Assembly: GCA_903921965.1 (NCBI GenBank)
Contig: CAIXSE010000443.1
Span: forward strand, 1 to 5,504
Source of the DNA: an uncultured Thermoleophilia bacterium
GTDB lineage: Bacteria; Actinomycetota; Thermoleophilia; UBA2241
DNA length: 5,504 nucleotides
Direction of reading: 5' to 3'
A program made the position numbers and the translations under genes. The notes under the pieces are model-generated. The model was not told the origin of the DNA. It made no database searches and was given only the letters and a program-made list of their open reading frames with translations. Positions 1 to 5,462 of the stretch are shown here, piece after piece; the first letter of the stretch is position 1; every line of letters begins with the position of its first letter.

Positions 1-7
1 CTGATCC

Positions 8-838
8 GTGAATCGCCGGCGAGTCCTCCGGCGGCGCATCGTGGTGGGAGTCCTTCTGCTGCTGTGCATCGCCATGTTCACGCTGTACTTCCGCGAGTCG
101 GACAGCGGTGTGGTGCACGGCGCCCAGGGTGTCGTGCTGCGCGTGGTGGCGCCGCTCCAGAACGGTACGGCGCGCGCGACGAAGCCGTTCCGCGACGCCT
201 GGAACTGGACCGGCGACCTGTTCAGCGCCAGGTCTGAGAACGCGAGCCTTAAGAAGGAGCTGCAGGAACTGCGTGCGGGCGTCGCCAACGAGCTCGCCAC
301 CCAGGACGAGAACGCGCAGCTGCGCGCGCTGGTCGCGATGGGCGACGCCGACATCTTCCCGGCGACGGTGACCCTGGTCACGGCGCACGTCGTGGCACGG
401 TCCACCACGGCGTGGTACTCGACGGTGACCATCGACGCCGGGTCGGGCGACGGCGTCGGCCTCTACGACGCCGTCGTGAACGGGGCCGGGCTCGTCGGCC
501 GCGTCACCAAGGTCGAGCCGGACGCCTCACAGGTGACGCTCATCACCGACCAGCAGAGCTTCGTCGACTCCATGGTGGTGCCGGGTGGCGGACAGGGCAT
601 CGTGGCCGGCAGCGTGACCGGCGACGTCACCATGCAGTACGTCGACCGCAACGAGCGCGTCAAGGTCGGCCAGTACGTGGTGACGTCGGGCCGCGCGGGC
701 TCCGTCTTCGTGCGCGGCATCCCCATCGGCCGGGTCGAGAGCGTCGGCCTGCAGGAGGTCGAGCTGTACCAGAGCATCTCGGTGCGCCCGTTCGTCGACT
801 TCCGCAAGCTGGACATCGTGCAGGTGGTGGTCCCGTGA
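8..838 (+). CDS. mreC: Rod shape-determining protein MreC
   Basis: MreC is a bitopic scaffold of the Rod complex (elongasome). It is anchored in the inner membrane, forms periplasmic dimers or filaments, and binds and activates PBP2. The 276-residue product has an Arg-rich cytoplasmic N terminus (residues 2-10) and one membrane segment (about 11-28). A charged coiled-coil stretch follows (about 74-110, with SLKKELQELR and DENAQLRALV). The C-terminal double beta-barrel domain runs from about 120 to 276 and carries family hallmarks: GLVGRVTKVEP (161-171), VTLITD (176-181), VVTSGRAGSVFVRGIPIGRV (224-243) and the ending LDIVQVVVP. Length is normal for the family. The GTG start is fixed well: an in-frame TGA lies at 2-4, and the next ATG would cut into the membrane helix. 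The Shine-Dalgarno lies mostly outside the window. mreB is expected just upstream. The last codons overlap mreD in a GTGA junction. Identification is firm on motifs and neighbours. Confidence 0.96.
   Translation: MNRRRVLRRRIVVGVLLLLCIAMFTLYFRESDSGVVHGAQGVVLRVVAPLQNGTARATKPFRDAWNWTGDLFSARSENASLKKELQELRAGVANELATQDENAQLRALVAMGDADIFPATVTLVTAHVVARSTTAWYSTVTIDAGSGDGVGLYDAVVNGAGLVGRVTKVEPDASQVTLITDQQSFVDSMVVPGGGQGIVAGSVTGDVTMQYVDRNERVKVGQYVVTSGRAGSVFVRGIPIGRVESVGLQEVELYQSISVRPFVDFRKLDIVQVVVP
822..827 (+). promoter_or_regulatory. Shine-Dalgarno of mreD
   Basis: AGGTGG lies seven bases before the GTG at 835, inside the 3' end of mreC. It supports starting mreD at 835 rather than further upstream, where the same frame stays open only as a shadow of mreC. 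Confidence 0.55.
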
Positions 839-1401
839 TCGCCGGTCCCGCGCGCCCGACTCCGGAAGAGGAGCCGCACTGGTGGCCGTCGCCGGCCCTC
901 GTCGCGCGGCTGGGCGTCATCCTGCTCGTCGCGGTGCTCCTGCAGACGGCGGTCGCGTCCAACTTCCGCATCCTCGGCGCCAACCCCGACTTCGCCCTCA
1001 TCGTCGTCGTCTGCGTGGCCCTGCTCAAGGGCTCCGAGACCGGCGCCATCTTCGGCTTCCTCAGCGGCACGCTGGTGGCGGTCGCGCTCATGGAGCCCTT
1101 CGGCCTGAGCGCGTTCGTGTTCGTCGTCGTGGGTTTCCTCGCCGGCCGCTACGCCGAGACGGCCGACCTCTCGCACGGCTTCGCGCCGCTCGTGAGCGTC
1201 TTCGTCGCGACCCTGGTCGCCGGCGTGCTCCTGGCGCTCGCGCAGTTCCTGCTGGCGCGCCAGGTGCCGCTGGGCTTCTTCCTGGGGCGCGTCCTCGTGC
1301 CGTCCCTCATCCTCAACACGCTGCTCGCGGCGCCGCTGTACCTGGTGGTGCGCTGGTGGCTGCGCGGAGGAGGTGAGCTCCGTGCCGTTCGGGCTCGGTG
1401 A
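835..1401 (+). CDS. mreD: Rod shape-determining protein MreD
   Basis: MreD is a polytopic membrane component of the elongasome that works with MreC in controlling PBP2/RodA activity. The 188-residue product starts with a Pro/Glu-rich soluble tail (residues 1-20, PTPEEEPHWWPSP). About six hydrophobic segments follow: 22-41, 46-65, 68-86, 91-107, 116-140 and 153-176. Family-like sequence includes NPDFALIVVV (50-59), the Gly-rich GAIFGFLSGTLVAV (70-83) and VVGFLAGRYA (98-107). MreD is poorly conserved in general, so identification rests on topology, size and its place between mreC and PBP2. The GTG start overlaps the mreC stop (GTGA), implying translational coupling. The frame is open upstream to about 412, but that part reads as Arg-rich out-of-frame sequence and was excluded. 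The 3' end overlaps the PBP2 start by 20 bases. Confidence 0.93.
   Translation: MIAGPARPTPEEEPHWWPSPALVARLGVILLVAVLLQTAVASNFRILGANPDFALIVVVCVALLKGSETGAIFGFLSGTLVAVALMEPFGLSAFVFVVVGFLAGRYAETADLSHGFAPLVSVFVATLVAGVLLALAQFLLARQVPLGFFLGRVLVPSLILNTLLAAPLYLVVRWWLRGGGELRAVRAR
1366..1374 (+). promoter_or_regulatory. Strong Shine-Dalgarno deciding the PBP2 start
   Basis: GGAGGAGGT is the strongest ribosome-binding match in the window. It lies seven bases before the GTG at 1382. The alternative in-frame GTG at 1373 begins inside this motif, so it cannot use it. The motif is embedded in the last codons of mreD. Confidence 0.75.
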
Positions 1402-3406
1402 CGGGAGCGGTCGCCGCGACCGGCCGATCCGCACCGGCCGCCGCGACAGGCCCATCATCCAGCTGCCGTCGGTGGCGTTGCGGGCCGCGCTCGTCTTTGG
1501 CCTCGTGCTGGTCCTGTTCGCCGTCATCCTCTTCCGCCTGTGGTTCCTGCAGATCCTGAGCGGCCAGCAGTTCGTTGCGCAGGCCAACGACAACCGCCTG
1601 CGGTCGGTGACGATCGCCGCGCCGCGCGGCACCATCACCGACCGCCACGGCGAGGTCATCGTCGCCAACCGGCCGGGCGTGGCCGTGGGCATCCGCCTCA
1701 TGGACGTGCCCGCGGGGCAGCTCGACGCCGAGGTCGTCGCCCTGGCCGGCGTGCTGCACCGCAGCCCGCAGAAGATGCGCGAGGACATCGTCCGGCACCT
1801 GCAGCCCAGCTGGCCGACCGGCGTGCCGCGGAGCTGGAAGTCGGTCACCGAGGGCAAGGTCGTCTCCCTGGACCTCGTCGTGGTCAAGGAGGACGTCGAC
1901 GCGAAGGTGTACTCGTACATCCTGGAGCACGCGCAGTCGTTCCCCGGTGTGGAGATCCAGAACGACTACCTGCGCGACTACCCGTACGGCGAGCTCGCCG
2001 CGCACCTGCTCGGCAACCTCGGCGAGGTCACGGCCGAAGAGCTCAAGATGGCGCGCTTCAAGGGCTACTCGCCCGGGGACATCGTGGGGCAGAGCGGCCT
2101 TGAGTGGACCTACGACAGCTGGCTGCGGGGCCGCGACGGCGTCGCCAAGGTCGAGGTCGACGCGATGGGACGGCCCAAGGGGCACGACCCCGTGCCCGGG
2201 GGCCGCCTGCCCGAGCCCGGCGACACCCTGGTGACCTCGCTCGACGTCAAGGTCCAGGAGGGCGCCGAGGAGGCGCTCCGCTACGGCATCCACCTCGCCC
2301 AGACCGGCGGCTCGCCGGCCGCCAACGGCGGCGCGGCCGTGGTGCTCGACGCCAGGAACGGCGAGGTCGTGGCCATGGCCAGCTACCCGTCGTTCGACCC
2401 GGCCGAGTGGGTCGGCGGCATCAGCACCAAGGACTACAAGAAGTACACGAAGAAGAGCGCCAACGTCCCGCTGCTGAACCGCGCCATCCAGGAGTCGAAG
2501 GCCGTCGGCTCCACGTTCAAGCCCATCGACGCCATCGCCGCCCTCGAAGAAGGCGTCATCACTCCCGGGTTCTCGGCCTTCTGCCCGGGCTCGTACGTGG
2601 CGCCCAACACCTCGGACAACCTCAAGTTCTACTGCTGGGCGCGTGACGGGCACGGGACGCTCGATCTGGTGGGCGCCATCACGCAGTCGTGCGACGTGTA
2701 CTTCTACAACGTCGGCTACCTCTTCTACCAGCGCAAGGGCACCGAGCTGGAGGACTGGGCCGTGCGCATGGGGATGGGCAAGCCCACCGGCATCGACATC
2801 CCCGGCGAGGTCGCGGGGCGCATCCCGACGCCGGCCTGGAAGAAGGCGTACTACAAGACGGCCATCGACAAGATCTGGAAGCCCGGCGACTCCATCAACC
2901 TCTCGGTGGGCCAGGGGAACATGGAGGCGACGCCGTTGCAGCTGGCCGTGAGCTACGCCGCCATCGCCAACGGCGGCGGCGTCGTGACCCCGCACATCGG
3001 TCTCAAGGTCGTCGATCCGCAGGGCCGCACGGTGCGCACGCTGAGCGCGGGCAAGGTCCGCAACGTCGACATCTCGCCGACGACGCTCGACGTCGTCCGG
3101 CAGGGCATCATCGACGCGGCCAACTCGCCGAGCGGTACGTCGTCCGGCATCTTCGCCGGTTACCCGGTCAAGGTGGCCGGCAAGACGGGCACGGCGGAGG
3201 TGTACGACGCCGACTACATGCACAACGTCGACTACGCGTGGTACGCCAGCTACGCGCCGGCCGCCGACCCCAGGTACGTGGTCGTGGTGATGATCGAGAA
3301 GGGCGGCCACGGCGGCGCCAGCGCCGCCCCCGCCGCCCGCCTCATCTACGACCGCTTGTTCGGGCAGAAGAGCGACAAGAGCGTCGGCGCCGTCAGGAGC
3401 GACTGA
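1382..3406 (+). CDS. mrdA: Penicillin-binding protein 2 (class B, elongation-specific transpeptidase)
   Basis: This is the D,D-transpeptidase that cross-links peptidoglycan made by RodA during lateral wall growth, and it also activates RodA allosterically. The 674-residue protein (from GTG 1382) has a basic cytoplasmic tail containing a duplicated GRRDRPI unit, then a membrane anchor at about 34-55. The dimerisation/pedestal domain opens with APRGTITDRHGEV (about 80-92) and continues through YPYGELAAHLLGNLGEV and GQSGLEWTYDSWLRGRDG. The transpeptidase domain has all three catalytic motifs: STFK (S377-K380, acylated serine), SCD (S436-D438, the PBP2 form of SxN) and KTGT (K601-T604). Conserved GHG and QGNMEATPLQLA segments lie between the last two. 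Length is normal. GTG 1382 is preferred over GTG 1373 because of the Shine-Dalgarno at 1366-1374. It overlaps mreD and ends three bases before rodA, the usual partner. pbpA is an equally used symbol. Confidence 0.96.
   Translation: MPFGLGDGSGRRDRPIRTGRRDRPIIQLPSVALRAALVFGLVLVLFAVILFRLWFLQILSGQQFVAQANDNRLRSVTIAAPRGTITDRHGEVIVANRPGVAVGIRLMDVPAGQLDAEVVALAGVLHRSPQKMREDIVRHLQPSWPTGVPRSWKSVTEGKVVSLDLVVVKEDVDAKVYSYILEHAQSFPGVEIQNDYLRDYPYGELAAHLLGNLGEVTAEELKMARFKGYSPGDIVGQSGLEWTYDSWLRGRDGVAKVEVDAMGRPKGHDPVPGGRLPEPGDTLVTSLDVKVQEGAEEALRYGIHLAQTGGSPAANGGAAVVLDARNGEVVAMASYPSFDPAEWVGGISTKDYKKYTKKSANVPLLNRAIQESKAVGSTFKPIDAIAALEEGVITPGFSAFCPGSYVAPNTSDNLKFYCWARDGHGTLDLVGAITQSCDVYFYNVGYLFYQRKGTELEDWAVRMGMGKPTGIDIPGEVAGRIPTPAWKKAYYKTAIDKIWKPGDSINLSVGQGNMEATPLQLAVSYAAIANGGGVVTPHIGLKVVDPQGRTVRTLSAGKVRNVDISPTTLDVVRQGIIDAANSPSGTSSGIFAGYPVKVAGKTGTAEVYDADYMHNVDYAWYASYAPAADPRYVVVVMIEKGGHGGASAAPAARLIYDRLFGQKSDKSVGAVRSD
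1409..1462 (+). repeat. Two-copy 27-bp in-frame tandem duplication in the PBP2 cytoplasmic tail
   Basis: Two adjacent 27-base units (1409-1435 and 1436-1462) encode GRRDRPIRT and GRRDRPIIQ, identical over the first seven residues. They sit just before the membrane anchor and double a strongly basic cytoplasmic patch. Differences are mostly at third codon positions (CGG/AGG, CCG/CCC), so the duplication is not brand new. Confidence 0.8.
3311..3328 (+). repeat. Perfect GC-rich inverted repeat near the 3' end of the PBP2 gene
   Basis: GGCGGCGC and GCGCCGCC flank the two bases CA, giving a seven to eight base-pair GC-only stem about 80 bases before rodA. It lies in the codons for the Gly/Ala-rich GGHGGASAAPAA segment of PBP2. 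It could pause ribosomes or shape the mRNA between the two genes, but amino-acid composition alone may explain it. No U-tract follows. Confidence 0.4.
3395..3399 (+). promoter_or_regulatory. Shine-Dalgarno of rodA
   Basis: AGGAG lies ten bases before the GTG at 3410 and spans the last codons of PBP2. The spacing is slightly long but supports that GTG, which immediately follows the PBP2 stop. Confidence 0.55.
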
Positions 3407-3409
3407 CGC

Positions 3410-4558
3410 GTGGACTGGCGCTCCTACCTGCGGCACCTGGACTTCATCCTGGTGGCCGCCACGGCGGCCATCATCGCGTACGGGGTGTCGCTCGTGTACT
3501 TCGCCACGCGTCACGACATCGAGGGGCAGCCGCTGTACTACGTGAGCCAGCAGTTGCTGGCCGTCGTGGTCGGCCTCGTGGTCGCGGTCGTCATCAGCCT
3601 GATTGACTACGAGCTCTACCGCCGCTTCCAGTGGCTCATCTACGCGTTCGCCGTGTTCATCGTCGCGGCGGTGCTGCCCCTGGGCGTCGTCGTCAACGGC
3701 GCCCGGCGCTGGATCGACCTCAAGGTGACGACCTTCCAGCCGTCCTCGCTCGCGCTGCTCCTGGTGGCGCTCAGCATCGGCGCCTACCTGGCCGACCGAA
3801 TGGACCTGCTCGGGGCCAAGCGGGTCACCGTGATCGCGCTGCTCATGGCCGTCGTCCCCGCCTACCTCGTGTACCAGGAGCCCGACTTCGGCTCGGCCAT
3901 GGTGATCGTCGCCCTCACGCTGGCGATGCTGTTCTTCTACGGCACGCCGTGGACCCACTTCGCGGTGCTCGCCGGCATCGGCGTCACCGGGTTCGTCGTC
4001 GCGCTTAAAGTGCTGCCCATGGCGGGGGTGCGGGTCATCCAGCAGTACCAGATCGACCGCCTCTTCGTGTTCCTCAACGCCGGCCAGAACCCGACCGGCT
4101 CGGGCTACAACATCATCCAGTCGATGATCGCCGTCGGGGCGGGCGCGTTCAGCGGGCGCGGCGACGCCGCCACGCAGACCGCCCTGGATTTCCTGCCCGA
4201 GCACCACACCGACTTCATCTTCGCCGTGCTCAGCGAGCGCAACGGCTTCCTCGGGGCCCTGCTGCTCCTCGCGCTCTACGGCGTGATCATCTGGCGCTGC
4301 CTGCGCATCGCCACGCTGTCGCGCGACATGTACGGGAGCATCCTGGCCGGGGGCATCGGCGTGATGCTGCTGTTCCAGGTCTTCGTGAACATCGGGATGA
4401 CGATTGGTATCATGCCGGTGACGGGTATCCCGTTGCCGTTCGTCAGCTACGGCGGCACCGCGATGATCGTGTTCCTCATGTTCGTCGGCCTGCTGCAGGC
4501 CATCCACCTGCGCGGGACGGCCGCCACCGGCTCGGGAGGGCCGCTTGTCCAGCATTAG
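3410..4558 (+). CDS. rodA: RodA, SEDS-family peptidoglycan glycosyltransferase
   Basis: RodA polymerises lipid II into glycan strands in the membrane, paired with PBP2. The 382-residue product is polytopic, with roughly ten hydrophobic segments starting at HLDFILVAATAAIIAYGVSL. SEDS landmarks in order: NGARRWIDL, FQPSS (about 109-113), YQEPDFGSAM, QYQIDRLFVFLNAGQNPTGS, GYNIIQSMIAVGAGAFSGRG, FLPEHHTDFIFAVLSERNGF and GIPLPFVSYGGTAMIV. The Asp of HTD (D268) matches the essential catalytic Asp of E. coli RodA (D262). Unusually, the QPSE-x-x-K motif is changed: S113 replaces Glu and L116 replaces Lys, in otherwise intact sequence. The usual EE after FAV is also ER. FtsW is the main alternative, but position next to PBP2 and the GYNIIQS/HTDFIFAVLSE pattern favour RodA. 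The GTG start lies three bases after the PBP2 stop. The end overlaps the next gene by 14 bases. Confidence 0.95.
   Translation: MDWRSYLRHLDFILVAATAAIIAYGVSLVYFATRHDIEGQPLYYVSQQLLAVVVGLVVAVVISLIDYELYRRFQWLIYAFAVFIVAAVLPLGVVVNGARRWIDLKVTTFQPSSLALLLVALSIGAYLADRMDLLGAKRVTVIALLMAVVPAYLVYQEPDFGSAMVIVALTLAMLFFYGTPWTHFAVLAGIGVTGFVVALKVLPMAGVRVIQQYQIDRLFVFLNAGQNPTGSGYNIIQSMIAVGAGAFSGRGDAATQTALDFLPEHHTDFIFAVLSERNGFLGALLLLALYGVIIWRCLRIATLSRDMYGSILAGGIGVMLLFQVFVNIGMTIGIMPVTGIPLPFVSYGGTAMIVFLMFVGLLQAIHLRGTAATGSGGPLVQH
4534..4540 (+). promoter_or_regulatory. Shine-Dalgarno deciding the TTG start of the DUF697 gene
   Basis: GGGAGGG lies four bases before the TTG at 4545. The in-frame GTG at 4560 would be about 20 bases away, so the TTG inside the rodA 3' end is preferred. 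Confidence 0.65.
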
Positions 4559-5462
4559 CGTGTCGAAGATCCTGAAGGCCGTCACCGAGGTGCGCGGCGA
4601 CGACGAGAAGGCGCCGCGGCTGTGCCTGGTCGGCGACGGGCCCGAGCTCGCCCGCGTCGCGGCCGAGCTCTCAGCCGGCGCCGGCGACGTCCTCGGCGGT
4701 GTGAGCGAGGCGCTCGACGCCCTCGCCCCGGCCGACTTCCCGCCGGGCAAGGCGCTCGTCGAGCGCTGGGACATCGTCGTGCTGCTCGCCGACGGCGTAC
4801 CGGCCGCCGAGATGGCGCCGGTCGTCGGCGCCGTGCGCGATGCCGGCCGGCGGCTCGTCGCGCTCGTCCCGCCGCCGCACGGCCCGTGGGCCGACGCGGC
4901 CGGGGTGTCCGACGACGAAGTCGCGCACCGCCTCGGCAAGGAGCACGGGTCGTCGCCGACGCTCGAGAACCGCATCCTGCACGCCGCCGGCCGCGGCGAC
5001 GCGGCGCTCGTGCTGCGGCTCCCCGCCCTTCGACCCGCGTACTGCTCGCGCGTCGTGCTGGCCAACGCGACGCAGAACGCCGTCATCGGCGCCGTCGTGT
5101 TCCTGCCCGGCGCCGACATGCCGGCCATGACGGCCAACCAGGTCCGTATGGTCCTCAAGATCGCCGCCGCCTACGGGGAGGAGCTCGGGCTCGACAGGGC
5201 CCTCGAGATCCTCTCGGTAGTGGGCACAGCGTTCGTGTTCCGCGCGCTGGCGCGCCAGGCGCTCGACTTCGTGCCGGGGTTCGGCTGGGCCCTCAAGGGG
5301 GCCTTCGGCTTCTCCGCCACCGTCGCTCTGGGCGAGGCCGCCATCGCGTACTTCGAGGCTGGGGCGCCGCTCCAGCTTCAGCGCATGCAAAGGATTAGCA
5401 GGCAGGTTGAGCGCATACGCTCCCGGTTGCCCGGACCACTCAAGGGAGTGGCCGACTGGTGA
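4545..5462 (+). CDS. DUF697-domain protein of unknown function in the elongation operon
   Basis: The function is unknown. The 305-residue protein has two parts. Residues 24-110 alternate beta-like and helix-like stretches, resembling a small Rossmann or degenerate G-domain fold: RLCLVGDG (25-32), WDIVVLLADG (75-84) and RRLVALVPPP (102-111). There is no GxxxxGK[ST] P-loop, so GTP binding is not supported. Residues 165-275 are a well-formed DUF697 domain: YCSRVVLANATQNAVIGAVV, FLPGADMPAMTANQVRMVLK, then RALARQALDFVPGFGWALKG and a hydrophobic stretch to YFEAG. DUF697 is found in E. coli YcjF and is often fused to GTPases. Its amphipathic or hydrophobic helices suggest membrane association. The C-terminal tail is basic (RMQRISRQVERIRSR). 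The TTG start overlaps rodA by 14 bases, implying coupled expression and a possible elongasome or envelope role (inference). Codons after about 5367 are unusually rich in A/T third positions. Confidence 0.85.
   Translation: MSSISVSKILKAVTEVRGDDEKAPRLCLVGDGPELARVAAELSAGAGDVLGGVSEALDALAPADFPPGKALVERWDIVVLLADGVPAAEMAPVVGAVRDAGRRLVALVPPPHGPWADAAGVSDDEVAHRLGKEHGSSPTLENRILHAAGRGDAALVLRLPALRPAYCSRVVLANATQNAVIGAVVFLPGADMPAMTANQVRMVLKIAAAYGEELGLDRALEILSVVGTAFVFRALARQALDFVPGFGWALKGAFGFSATVALGEAAIAYFEAGAPLQLQRMQRISRQVERIRSRLPGPLKGVADW
5409..5422 (+). repeat. Small hairpin 1 at the DUF697 3' end
   Basis: GAGCG and CGCTC form a perfect five base-pair stem around a CATA tetraloop. It is the first of three adjacent inverted repeats that end nine bases before the DUF697 stop. 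Confidence 0.45.
5423..5434 (+). repeat. Small hairpin 2 at the DUF697 3' end
   Basis: CCGG, TTGC, CCGG form a four base-pair stem with a four-base loop directly adjoining hairpin 1. It is weak alone and noted because of its neighbours. Confidence 0.3.
5436..5451 (+). promoter_or_regulatory. Hairpin 3, sequestering a Shine-Dalgarno-like AAGGGAG
   Basis: CCACTC and GAGTGG form a perfect six base-pair stem around AAGG. The loop and 3' arm contain AAGGGAG (5442-5448), the only good ribosome-binding motif near the next gene. Folding would hide it, and ribosomes finishing the DUF697 gene would open it. This is the usual geometry of translational coupling. It is mixed in composition, so less likely than the all-GC repeats to arise from base composition alone. 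Function is inferred. Confidence 0.5.

Noticed and set aside
1..7. The stop at 2-4 as the end of mreB
   Set aside because: Only seven bases precede mreC, so the upstream gene and its frame cannot be identified. The TGA is useful only to limit the mreC start.
412..834. An upstream extension of mreD into mreC
   Set aside because: The frame is open but encodes Arg/Gly-rich nonsense opposite the conserved MreC barrel. MreD-like sequence begins only after GTG 835, which has a ribosome-binding site and overlaps the mreC stop.
1373..1381. GTG 1373 as the PBP2 start
   Set aside because: It begins inside the strong GGAGGAGGT motif, which instead fits GTG 1382 at seven-base spacing.
463..1920. A 485-codon minus-strand open frame opposite mreC, mreD and PBP2
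   Set aside because: Same composition artefact: Ser/Thr/Arg- and Glu/His-rich, no motif, and entirely overlapped by well-identified + strand genes.
2687..2695. SCD in place of SxN in PBP2 as a defective active site
   Set aside because: Asp at the third position is a known variant in elongation-type PBP2 proteins, and the STFK and KTGT motifs are intact.
4569..4878. DUF697 N-terminal half as an active GTPase domain
   Set aside because: LVGDGPELARV stands where a P-loop would be, with no GK[ST]. No NKxD motif is visible either. A degenerate or unrelated Rossmann-like fold is the most that can be said.
1313..5158. A 3.8-kb open frame on the minus strand spanning PBP2, rodA and DUF697
   Set aside because: It lies antisense to three genes with unmistakable motifs. 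Its translation is a low-complexity mix rich in Asp, His, Arg, Val and Glu, as expected when high-GC codons are read in reverse, with no recognisable domain.
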